Source of the DNA: Aporrectodea caliginosa
Lineage: Eukaryota > Annelida > Clitellata > Crassiclitellata > Lumbricidae
Length of the DNA stretch: 64,000 nt
Assembly (NCBI GenBank): GCA_020284085.1
Contig: JACEVL010000147.1
Span: 1,003,501 to 1,067,500, forward strand
Reading direction: 5' to 3'
The translations under genes and the position numbers were made by a program. Under the pieces are notes generated by a model. That model was given only the letters and a program-made list of their open reading frames with translations, made no database searches and was not told the DNA's origin. This document shows, piece after piece, positions 1-13,100 of this stretch; within the stretch, counting starts at the first letter, position 1, and each line of letters starts with the position of its first letter.

Positions 1-975
1 GTTAATTGTCATAGACCCAGTCTGTTTCAAGGCCTTACACGTAAAACTGCAGCCATCCTCCATCCGCAACTGTTTACAGAGGGTCTCTCCATCCACAAAG
101 AGCCTTAAGTCTGATCAACTCTACAACACCTAAACAGATTTCATAGAGCTCTCAACATTTCACTCTCTCTCTTTGTCTCACCAACAGATTTTGAGATGTG
201 CCATAATATGCCTATACATCTCTGAGATTTGATCGATACCTCGCAGCATTCAAGATCCAAGGCTTTTGTTGAGGGATACAAATGAATTCTTATAATGACT
301 AACAATCCCAAAATGCATAATGGTTTGGCCTTGTACGTTAGATTTAATTCCAAAAGGAAAACTGAATTCCTGTCGATGTGAACAGAAAAGGACACAGAAT
401 TTAATGGCTCCGTTTACAAAGAGTTTAATACATATGTACTTTAGCACTGATATTACATAATTTACATCAAGCATGCAGAGACAGACACACAGAGACCCCT
501 TATTCTTCATTAACTCCTAAACAGTATAATAAACTGTAGGTAACGGAAAATTAGAACTTACCACAGATAGTAGCAAGTCACCCTGGGGAGAGAAAGAGAG
601 CCCTTAGTATTCTCCATTTACTGGTCAGATTAATTGCAGGTATTAAGGTCATTTTCCATACTTATCATGCAATTCCATGAATCACAACAAGTGCTAATCC
701 ATGCACAGCAAACTCCAAAACACTGTTTACAAGAAACGACAAAGTTCTCAAACGCTGAGAACAATGATGACAGCAACACGTGTAATTCAGAAACAAAGCA
801 GTCTCTCTCTCCTTCGCATTAAGCCGTCTGCCTGGCTAACACGCTAAACCATCCACAGCCAGAACAAGTGACTCTAGCCATCCAGAAAACATGACATCAT
901 CGTACGGCTCGCTAGAGTTGTTGGCTGCAAGACTTCCTCCATCGAGCGAGTGATCGGCAGTTGTTAGGATGACAA
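1..975. other. 3' flank / probable 3' UTR of the USP5 gene
   Basis: No gene is recognised here on either strand. On the minus strand it lies directly downstream of the USP5 stop. No AATAAA is visible on that strand; an ATTAAA variant (plus-strand 424-429) is the nearest candidate poly(A) signal. The short open frames here look like chance frames. Confidence 0.4.
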
Positions 976-1148
976 TCAGATCCTGCGATAGACGTAGAGG
1001 TAGGCGAGATCTTTGGGTGGATTTTCTGACAGAGCAACCTTGTCGTCATTGAAGATGACCCAGCGACCTTCCTTGAGGATATGACAGACGTAATGACCGC
1101 ACTTGGTCGACGTCCCCATGTGACTTACAAAGGCAGCAAGGCGATACT
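976..1148 (-). CDS. USP5: USP5 last exon: His box and C-terminus
   Basis: It encodes [14 protein letters not shown], then [14 protein letters not shown] and [14 protein letters not shown], ending at TGA (976-978). It carries the catalytic His and the downstream Asn/Asp region of the USP fold. The ending resembles USP13 slightly more than USP5 (YRRI). Confidence 0.94.
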
Positions 1149-4100
1149 CTGCAAAACAAGAGAAAAACAACAGAAGTGTCGAGAAACTCTTTCGTTCAGG
1201 TCTTGAGATTGTTTGCGTCTGCAGTATAAGGATTAATCAATCGAAACAGTCAACGACCGACATAATATATCGAACTGGAAGAGAGGAACCAGAGAAACAA
1301 CGGAAATGCATCTCTTCAAAAGCCCCATTTGTCACAACAAGATGATTGATTGTTTCCCTCCAATCCGATCCCACATCCAGGTGGTAAAGAGGAAAAGAAA
1401 TGGACTTACTTCCATGGCCGTCGTTGGCAGCTGGTGGCTGATAGGGTGATGGCGCCGCAGGTCCAGCTATCTCTTCCGGATTCTCCAGTTCCATGGCATG
1501 ACTGAAGATCCAGTCAGCAGCCCTTTCCAAATTATCATCCTAACAGAAACCGACACAAATCAATTCACTAAATGACTGACTGAGCTTGACTGACTAACTG
1601 AACAATTGACCGACTGACTGACTGAATCACTGGTACAGGCAGGAAAAAGATTCCTAATCTAGAATCATGCTAACTGACAATTTCACAGCACAATTTAAAC
1701 AACTTCAGTGAATGGCATCGGAATATGCAGAGCAACGTTTAGCACAGATAACATGGTCTAAAAGATAACAGCTTGAATGAACACATTGGTCAATTGCGCT
1801 ACATACAAGTGTGCATCAACTGTCCTGTTAGCCTCAAACGTCACGGTTACCTGTGAATCGGTGAAAGGCAGGCTTATGTTTGCTGAACTTTCATCTTCAA
1901 TGATCATCTCGCTTTCTGTATCACCCTGAACTGGTTCAGATATGTCTAGAAAACCAGAAAATAAATCGACTGAAAATCAATCGATTTAAAAACAACCATT
2001 AAAACGATAAGGAATTACATTGCATTCTCTCTCTCTCAATTCCTTCCAGAACATTGGGCGACAAGATTTCTCCATTCCATGCGGTTGCTTGCGGTTTTCT
2101 CTGCTTTATTCCAATCGATTCCCATTTCCTTTAGATCTTCTGCCATTGCCATTGGTAGAACTTTAATCTCGGTTAAAATTAATTACTCCTCTTCAAACTT
2201 TTGGGTCCAATATTAAATTTAAGAAAGTAATTAAGTAATTAACATAGAAAACATGCAAAGATCGACAAGAACAATAACCGAATAGCATTCCTTACTTACC
2301 TACAATAACTGATTTAGCCAAACTAAGGCAATTTCTCTTAGTCATAAGCACTTGAATACCTTCCTTGGAAGGGCACTAGATATCAGGAAATGCCTTCGAA
2401 TGAATGAATGAATGAATGAATTGGGATATAGGCTGATAAAAAAAAGAAGCTCAACAGCAGGCAATGCAAAACTAAGGCAAACAATGCACTAGAATAATGC
2501 AAATATCAGCTAAATGATAAAATGGTTGACCGATTGACTGACTGACTGACCTGGAGCAGGGAGTTGCTGTCCTTCGTCGTCTTCTGGAAGTTCCTCCTCA
2601 GTCGGTTGTTTTCCAGTCGCTCTCATATGGGATATGTCTAATTCATCGGGAACATCAATCGACACATCTGCACACCATGGGACAGACACAGACATCATTG
2701 TTAAAAGTCACTTTAGTCTGCAATGCAAATTCATAGTAAACGAAGCAACTGAAGTTGGATATTAGTCACAACTAACATCGACTAAGAAAACGAGAAAAAA
2801 GATTAACGCATGCGAAATGTGGATATGGAGGAAAATGCAGAGAATTTCATGGACGGAGAAAAAGACTAACGAATGGGTGCGCAGAGATATAGGAATTGAG
2901 AAAGAAGAGACACTTCAACAAACAGTGCTAAGAGCAAAGTTGAGGTTCTTTGGACATATCATGCGGTCAGACGGACTGGAAAAGGAAATGATGTTAGCAT
3001 ATGGAGAGGGAAGGAGAAAACAAGGACGACCAAGGATAAAGTGGATGGACGAGATACATGAAATAACTAGAATGAATTTGACAGAACTGAGAGATGCGAC
3101 GGCGGACAGAAGAAAATGGAGGAACTTGATCATGACGGTCGCCAGGGTTCAACGAACTGACAGCACAAGGTAACAAGGTAACATCACAGCTAAATCCACA
3201 AGACACTTCAGTATTTATACAATTCCAAGGCTGCAGCAAAAATTTGCAAGTGAATATTAACACAACATTGTAATATAACTTCATTTAAGGCATGACCGTT
3301 TGAGGCATGACACTATCAAGCACAGCCCTTTAAACCATCACCCTTTGAACCATGGCACTTTGAGGCACAACTCTATGAAGTATGGATCTTCAAGGCATAT
3401 GGCCCTGTGGCTATCATGTCTTATAAATATAAGTTTTCAGAAGCTAGACAAAAGCACTGACTGTAGAAACAGGCTAATAGAAATGTTGCCAATTAGAAAA
3501 TTCAACATCTAATCTAACGAATTTTGAACATAATACAGAGACTGATGACTGACCAAGTTTGTGCTCAGTCCAGTCATCTCCAACTGCAAACCGGCTAATC
3601 TTTATAAACAGAACATCTGGGAACGAACTCAATCTTGTTGACCTGATCACACAATAAATACACATTTAACAAGAAACAAATCAATCAGGATGCTGACAGA
3701 AGCATTCATCAAAAACACATGAAGCCATCAGCCACACACACTGACTTATACGCAATTACTCTTACGTTGGCTGATTTTAATATTTCTGTCTTAATTTGCT
3801 ATTTTCTGATTTACCAACTACCAATTCCCTTCACCTCACGTCATGATTGTAAAGCAATGCTTGAAAGCCAAGTGTGCTGTGTCATGTTAGAGCAGTTGTC
3901 CAGATATGTCCAATGGGGAGATCCAAGTCTGGTTGCCAGAGAGGAGGCGAGGCAAAGAAGCTATTAAGACGGGTTTCCCTGCGGACATGAAAGCTTGATG
4001 ATCATCCACCTCTGACTTCAGAAACGAAACACCCGTGTATTTCTGCAAGGGGTCATTCATGAAGGAAAAGTGACAAAGCCACCTACTTTGGACATTTGAT

Positions 4101-7100
4101 TTCCTTTCCAATTCCTCTTTTGCCAAGCCTCCCACCTAAACAGAGCAGTGAGGCCTGTGCTGGGCTACCTGTTGATCTTCACAGAGCTAACTGTGTAGTA
4201 GAGCTGTATGACTTGATAATGCCACATCTAGCAAAAGGACTCGATAATTGATTCTTAGACAGAACAGACTGCCTGCCGTCTGAATCCTGTGTGTGCGTAA
4301 GGCACAGGCTGACCTGAAAGAATCGTAATCGTAAATTTATATAGCGCCACTTCAAGAAATACTCCTCAGAGGCGCTCCCGACCTGATAACACCAAACCAC
4401 GATCGAAAAGAATGGTTTTCAAACGCCTGCGGAAAAGGGGCAAGGAAAGACCAAGAAGCTCATTACGTAGGTTGCTAGGCAACCTATTCTAGAAAGATGG
4501 ACCGACCACAGCAAAGCTCTTATGAAGCACCATCGAAGTTCGAGCCACAGGGACAACCAGGTCGCCTTGAGTGGCAAAGCGAAGGAATCTACGACCTGGT
4601 ATGGAAAGCACTGGCACTCAAAGCTCCCTGAGATAGACTGGGGCTTGACCTGCAAGACAATTGCGCATAAGCATTAGGATCTTAAACTCAATGCGTGTTT
4701 GCATTGGCAGCCAGTGCAGTTCCTCCCGCATAAAGAAACCCATGAAATACAAGTGATTACAAATTCTCTGTGAACTAACTTCTTTGCAGTAACACGAGTT
4801 TTAACTGCCGAGCTGTAGAAATCTTCGACAAATGTTGGAGCAGCAAAGGTGTCAAGGCAAGACATCAACTTCAATCTGGGCCTCACCATTTCTGATGGAT
4901 CCCTTGCAAGCAACACCAACAGAAGACTCACAGGTTCATACTTTAATCATCACAATCTATATAATGAATGAAAAACTACACTAACCCAGAGTTAAAATAG
5001 ACTGATCTTGAAGCCAGTCATGCATTTCACTTACAGACCCATCAGCTTAAACTTACAACTGGAGTTTTCAAAGCTATGAAAAAGTATGAAGATTGTGTAA
5101 AATGGTGACATTCTCTGAAAGCAACAACCCAACTGTTTCAGTTGGTATAACACAAGACCTATGGATTACATCATCTTACAATCAACCCTAAGAGAAGAAC
5201 TCTACAATTATTAGTAAGTTCAACACAAGATCTTTTCTTGACAAGCAGTGAACTTACTTATTTGCCGAGATATTAGTTTTAATATCCACCATAAGTTTGC
5301 AAAATGTTGCCATAATGTGGCAGCTTCTAAAGAGCAGCAACCGACATTTTTAACACAAGGAGGCTAATATCGAGAAGGACAGCTAAACAGACTCCATGCA
5401 GTTTTGTGCTCGAGTTCTTCCACCAACCACTGACGAGCACCTTGTCTTCCTGAAAAACAGGTCAATGGCACTTACATCTGTCTATTCTTTGCTTCCATGG
5501 CGGCTTTTTTCGCCTCATAGGCAGAAAAGTCAGCTACAACCAAATGAAAAACACACAGCAGTTAAGAGTCAACTGCTGCTCAGCCAAAGAATCTCATTCA
5601 ATCTACTGACGTATGGCAAACGTTTACAATAATATCTAAAGTTGGAAGTTACGGTTGATCGTTAACCACGAAAATGGAGAGTTAAGACTGACTGTTAAGT
5701 CAATGGAGACACGTTGTTTTCTTATTACAGAGCCTTTGGCAGTGCTTCTGTTCAGCCTATAAGAGGAGCACAGTTGCAAGAGATTTGACCTCAAACACCT
5801 TTGTAACCAATCTCGAGAGACCCCTGCTTGCAGCTAATATTGAAAACAGACAGAAAAAGAAATCCATGATTGTAGAGCGAAGAATTCCATGACGCTGGGA
5901 ATGCTTACTGAAATTAATAGCCTTGTCAAGTGGTACAGGTAAAGTGAGCACGTAGTCGAAACTTTGGTGGTACTTCACTTTGCGTGATTGGCCACATTCT
6001 ATACGATCTTCCAATCGAAACTTGATACCGTCTGTTGGGGAGACAGTTCCTCGACTGGTCCTCTGTAGAAAACACACATCTGACAAATTTCAGTTTCTGT
6101 CAGCAGCACGTCCAACAGCCAAAGATGTCCCTCTTAGATAAAGAAATCATGCTAACCCCAGATCCCCATATGGTTTACTTTAGAAGCTGCAAATGATTAT
6201 GTTGCCTATACATAAAAGAAATTCATGGCAAGTCATCAGAGCAGGGCTGCTAATATCACGATAAAGTATCGCAATACTTGGTATCGCCGATACTTTTCAG
6301 TATCGCAGCGAGTATCGCGAGTTTTATTTTGTTGGTATCGCATGTGTATCGCCGATACTTTTTTAGCTTGTCGGCGATACTCGCTACCAATACTTTTTTC
6401 AATGAAGCTTCTATTTGTTTCTGAAGGATCTTGGATCAACTGCTGTGGTTGTAGACAAATTTTAAAGTTTAATTTTACAGAAAAAGCACTAACTAATCTG
6501 ATCAACTGACTATAAGCCTGACTTTTCTGTCAGACAAACCTCAATGGTCGTAATGAGATGAAGTAGATATTCAACTGCATCCTGTTGGCGATTGGTCGAG
6601 AACTCCTTATGACCCTTTCCAATCAGAGTACGAAACATTCGCGGACGGATGCCATCCAGTCTCTGCACATAAAAATCAGGTTAACCATATTAAGCAGAAC
6701 AATATCTCCAGCCATTGCTCACCTTAAAATCATCTTCAGTTACATCAACATCCAAGTATTGGAATCAGAGGTGGGTTATGGTTTGCGTTTAATAAGACAA
6801 GAAGCTCTTTTCCTTTAAAGTCATTCATTCCAGAAAAGAAATTCTCTTCCGTAACATGTGTACAAGTTCCACTATGTACGATAAGGTATGGCATGTACCC
6901 TAAGGAAAGGCATGTTTATTAAAGAACTTTTCAGCATTAGACAATGCTAATTATGCTATCATTTCAGTTGTTGCTTAATTCACTCCCAATCCTGAACTGT
7001 TACATTATGTTATCAACCTCCATCTAACAGCACTGGTACATAGGTGGCCCGGCTTAGCGGGACCCTGGTCCCTTTAGGTCCTCCTTTTGTACCCCAACTT

Positions 7101-10100
7101 AGTATTATTTTAAATATGATGATTTGTTACTGTACTTTTGGGGAACAATAAAAACCTATGTTATGTTATGTGATGTTATGTTAAACAAGAAGGTCCTAAC
7201 TTTTGAATTCAAACGTTAGGACCTTCATCAAGTCTCAAAGGTATGATAATTGACACAATTTGCAAAACTTTGCTAACAGAACAACTTCAAATTAGATCTG
7301 GAAGCAGAGATTTCAGCAAAATCCCTCTGATTTTTTCACATCCACCCAAAGGAATTAAAGGAGCTAGATAACTATTTAATTGATTCAACTGAGACTGACC
7401 ACGTTTTGAATATCAGCCGGTGGCTTTGAGTAATCGCCCGACAGCAGACCATGACCAAACTTTGCCCTGAAATGTAAAAAAATCATCCAAGCACATCAGA
7501 CTACAGGAGGAAACAGAAACAAAAATCACTCGGAAGAAAAAAATATGGTAATCAATCACTCAGGCACACCAGAAACAGGAAAAAACAGAAACAACTTGTA
7601 ACAGCTGAGAACACCGAATGTGTTGGAAGACATGAAGGCAACAAGCCCTCGGATGACGTCATATTGCGGAAGCCAGATGCCTTCCATCTTGCAAGTAGAC
7701 TTTGTAGGAGCGCTTCGTGCGGAGTAGATCGAATAAATACGCGAAATTGCCGAAATAGAAACATAACCTAAGTCTAAACGTTGTTCAAAAAATCGTGTTA
7801 CATTTGGATGCATTAATGTGGCATCTCTAGAATCAAGAAAGACAGGAATAACTCTCCATGCGTGAGTATTAGCAGTTTTAATTGCAGTGTACTTGGCCTT
7901 GGAGGTAAATAACACAAGTTCGTGTGTTATAGGGTTAAAAGCATCCCACACGATCCTCATCTTGTAGGTGCTCATGTCCATTCATTAATGCCTTGAGACT
8001 GCAGTTGAATCTCAAACAGTTTACTTTGTTGCTTTTGTGTCAACGAGTTTCTGTTTGTGTAATAAACGAATAGTAGTACTAGTAAATTGGATTATGCTGT
8101 AATGTTATTACATGATAAACTGCTAATAGTTTGAAGATATTTCTTTCTTCAGATTTCCAATGCCAAATCCAGATTGTGTCAAAGTGTGGGAACATGCATT
8201 GCATAGAGTAGATTTCAAATGCACTGAATAGTCTCGTACACCATAAATGACCACAGTGGGCAGACAGTTCGAGTGAGGGAAGGTAGGTCTTACAAATGTT
8301 TTGCAACTAGTTTATTTATGCCAACCGTGCCAGCTTCACTAGTTTTGTTCACCTATTCACATTCCACAATGTCCATGTAAGTAAGTAAGTATAATCTTTA
8401 TTAACCAATTGCTAATCACACTATACAGTACAGACCACTAACAAGCCATACATGGGTATGAAAGGTAGGAGATGTCTCATTTGGATTGATGTATAATTAG
8501 TTCATAAGTTTTCATTTTGTTTAGTTCCGAGTTGCACGTAGTAGCCTACCGGGAGACGTGGTCCAGTTCAGCACCTACAGTGGCACTGTTTAAACATGGA
8601 ATAAGTAAATAACTGTGATGAATATTAAATGTTTCTATGCAACTTTGACTCCCATCACTTTGCAAACGCTAAATAAATAAATGCAGGCCATGTTAGGTCA
8701 CCATGCATAGATAAGGCTGGCCCAAAAACAAAAGAAATACATTTTAGCCCACTTCACGGACAAAATCTGTTCAGTTTCAGTGTCCAAAGTTATGTCAGGT
8801 TCTTCTCCTCCTTACTTATCATCTTTAGTCACACCATGTGCTGCTCTTGAGTGAAGACGTGAATTACGATCAGCTTCGAAAAGAGACTTTGTAATCAAAA
8901 GAACAAATCTACAATTTGGAAACAGAATGTTTGAAGTTGCTGATCCAGCTGAATGGAACTCTTTACCAGAACCAATCTGAAGATCATCCTCAATTAATAT
9001 TTTAAAATCTAAACTTAAAACTTATCTGTTCTCTAAGTACCGGTACTATGATTAGTAAGTACATTGTTACGCATCCTTTGAGTAAGACTCTGCTTTATCA
9101 AGGAGCGTTATAAATACAAGTTGTATTGTATTGTCCAGAGTATCTTACAATTCAGATATTCAGAGTATTTGTTTTGATACTTGCAGGTATTATTCCAACG
9201 ATCTTCAGTTTACCATCACATCTGCAGAAGCACTCTGAAGTCTAAACCACGCAGAGCTCCAAAAGACAGATCTACCATTCCTGGATTACTACATCTCACA
9301 AAACTAGTGGCAAAATTACAGAAAACTGATCTCAGGACAATGCAGATCATCCATATTTCAGGCCAAGCCGTAGTATGCTAAAAAGACGTCTGGTCAAAGT
9401 TCATCAAGAGACTGGAAGCCATGCAAGAGCGTCTGAAGACTAGCCCGCAAAAATGCTGCAGATTCAATGAAACTCAGTGAGAGACATAAAACCTCAGTGC
9501 CAATGAATTTGACAAACTGTTGCAAACTAACTGTCCATTGGCAAGTTTGAGCCCCATCAAATACTGGACTGCATGAAGCAGAAATGGTCACCAAACCCTC
9601 ATTTTCCAAGCTCATTGGTACTTTATACCCCTTTGCCAAAGGATTCCTAAGTACTGTTAAAAAAAGTTTACTAAATAATTTTTTTGAAATTGACTGTTGT
9701 TGAGGAGTTTTGAAATTTCAGTAGTTGCAGGGTCTCATCACAAAATGCAATTGCATCGGCAACAAAATAACTTGGGGCTTGGGCTGCCACTTTTACCTTC
9801 ATTTTGTGTCTGTTCCACTGGGTATGGAGCTCATGAAGTTTATTTGCAGCTCTGAAACCCTCATTACTCTGCAACTCTTTCAATTCCCTTAGATAATTCC
9901 ATTTAATTTCATTGCCTGATGGAGTCACTTAGGAATGCATGTGCCTCGTTAGCCAAGGCAGAGCAGCCATATCATCGATCTCAATCCACATACCCACAAA
10001 CTTATCTGTTGCAGAGTAAAAGTCTAGCTGCTTTCAAACAGCAATTTGATCCATCATAAAGGAACACAACATTCTATCACCAGCACTTTCACTTGCTCTA

Positions 10101-13100
10101 CTTTCCAAAGCCAAAAGCACTTCATTGTGAAATCCTGGATTCCCGTTAATGCACTTTTACCAAGAACGATGGTCTGTAGATGTGGCATGCATTTATTAAA
10201 CGTGAACATAATCCTAAGCATTTTAGATGATTAAAATGGTAAAGGAAGAGTAAATGCACAAGGTTCAGGAGGATATGACCTAACAGATTCCCAGGACCTT
10301 TATCTAAACAGCTGATAACCAAATCTAAAACTGGCCCAGAAAACGATGTGCAAAGGTTCTCAGCTGCCTGTTGTGATAACAGTTTTGTTTATTTTCGGAT
10401 CATGAAACCACATCAATAAACAATCATCAGGTTAATCTAATCAGGTCCATTACTTCAAAAATAAAAATACATAAAAAAATAAGGCTGCTTCACCAGTGCA
10501 AAACTTACACTAGACTTGTACAAGGAAAAACTGTTGTTATGTGTGTAATAAGACGCTGGGTTTAAGGACAGTGAACTGTTAGTTGGTCATATGTCTTGTA
10601 ATTGACAACAGCCTTTATTGCTGCTTTATTATTGCACACTGCATTCATAAAAACTACTTGAAGTTACTGCCACATGTGATCCATTTTAATGACAAAACAT
10701 ATCATGGTCGTCTTAATATAGCAAGAAAACCAACCGTAATTATTACTTTTAGGAGACTTATTCAAAATACCTAAAAAAGTAAAACAAGAATGGTCTAGAA
10801 TGCAACAACTTATTCTGTGCCGAAAAAGTAAACACAGCAAAACCAAGAGAAAGATTATTTTTAGGACAATTATGTTGACATCTGCCTGTCAAGAAAAGAC
10901 TTTTGATAACTCACATCTGTACATTAAAGTCTGTGGCTGGGTCAGAGTTGCACGCCATGAAAATTTGATTCGCTTGCGTGTAATATCTGAAGAAGACAAC
11001 AAAATGATACATCAGATAGTCACTTTTATAAGCTACATGAAGCGAATTAACTTTGCAACGTCTCAAACTTTACAGCTTAGATAATGTTGCTTAGAGTTAA
11101 GCAACCATCAAAAAATAAAGACAAAAACAGCTATTAAGACCAATTCTGTCACTGGACAACTGATCCTCATTTCAAGTTGTTTCAATCAGCTGATTACAAT
11201 TAATGATGGAACCTATTTGAATTCAAACTTCTTCTAAATATGAGAACGGCTTTTGCTTACTGGTCAACAAAAGACGGCAGCGTGAAGACGACTTGCATGA
11301 TGGAGTTCATGAAGCAGCTGTTACCCAGATTGTAAATGCCTGTGTATCCGGGTCCGTAGATCAGCTTCAGATTACTTCCAGATTCCTGGAGGACATTCCA
11401 CTCAAAGACTCTCTGATTGAGATGCAGCTCCATCTCCATCGTTGTTCTATCCGTCTAAACATGGACAAACAAACGCGGACATCGAATCAGATGAATCCAA
11501 AAGACATAGCCTAGGGGAAATCCCTAATGAAGATTAGCAGACATCTCTGGTAAGTCAACAAACACAATGTTCTATAGCACGTGCTACCATAACACAAATT
11601 TTTTTCACGGTGCTTTCACTGCATGCAAAATTGCAAATGTAGAAATGTCTTCCACTGATAATCTGCACTCTTAGAACTGCAACAAACAGACCACGCAATA
11701 ATTCTCAGGTTATCCTAAGCAGCACCTTAGTACATCTGTTTCATAGCCACAATGCATTACATTTCCGAGGCTCCTAAACATCACTATACATAGCTCATGC
11801 CTTCATTCCCTAGGTGGCAGTTTATTCCAGTGATTTTGGATAGTTTCTGCTGAAAAAGCTCCCTCTGAAATTGTCATAAACCAAAGCTAGAAAACCGACA
11901 GACAAAGCAAGAGATGAGCACCAGATATGCACAGACCTTCTCCATCTTCATGAGATCGATGCCAAAGTGAGCCAAATGCTTCGGAAGCCAAGGGTCAGAC
12001 ACCATTGCATCCTCTAGATAAGAGTAGACGTCTGCAACAACAAATCATTCTTCTGTCATTGAGCCATTTGGCTTGGCATTCTGCAATTAAGACATATGGC
12101 TTGGCATTCTGCCATTTAGCCACATGGCATTCTGTTCTGTCACCGAGCCACTTGGACTGACATCAACATGCAAAGATTTAACTGGACAATACGCGGCGAC
12201 TTTTGCTTTTGTATTTGGGTGCATGGTTCCTACCCTGGGAAAAATTTATATTCTGCGCTGCCGTAGGTGAGTTTCAGCGCATTTTGGTTAGAAAAAGTAT
12301 TTGAAACTCACGGTACATTTCAGTGTTATTATTTATTAGGTCTATTTATGTATGGGCTGTGAGATCATGCAATTGTATTGTATTTGAACACTTGTTATAG
12401 CGCCTCTACCAGATTTCCCATTCAGAGGCGCTCCCGACTACTGCTGTAGTCGGAGTTTCACGCCGAAGCGCATGAGCAATTGCGAGTGAAGGACTTGCCC
12501 AGGGTCCCTACGCGGCGGCTTTGAGGTGGATTCGAACCCGCAACCCTCCAGCTGCAAGGCACCGAACATACCCCTACACCACCGCGCCCCAGTATATTGT
12601 GTTGTGTTGTATTGTACTCCACGTTTATAATGCGACCGAGCCACCCGCAGTAAAGATCCGAGAAATTAATCTCTGATAAACCGACCCGACCGGGAAGCGA
12701 ACCCGGGGCCCGCCGGCGCGACGAGCGGGCACCAACCCACTCGGCCACTCAGGATCCCTGTTGGGTATTTGTGAAAACTTTGAATCTTAGGTCCAAATTC
12801 TTCAGGGTGTGACACACCCAATGAACATTCTCTCTGGGTACATTCGCACCCAAGGCTCCCAAAGAGTTGGCGCCTATGAACTGGACCCTGAGGGGTGCAC
12901 ACTGTTAGCTGAAACTAAGCCATTAAATATTAATATTAATATTAATATTAAAGAAAAGATATTATTATTATTATTATTATTATATTTAGTGACATACTGA
13001 ACATGGAAAGGAATATTCATCTAAAACTGCCTCTGTCTCTGTCTGTATGTCTTAAAGCCTGTCTGTCTGTCTCTTACCAGCGCCATATGGAGTTATTGTT

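Noticed and set aside
12601..12757. Apparent tRNA gene (A and B boxes)
   Set aside because: A second copy at 18903-19050 shares the same long non-tRNA body and tail, so both are SINEs.
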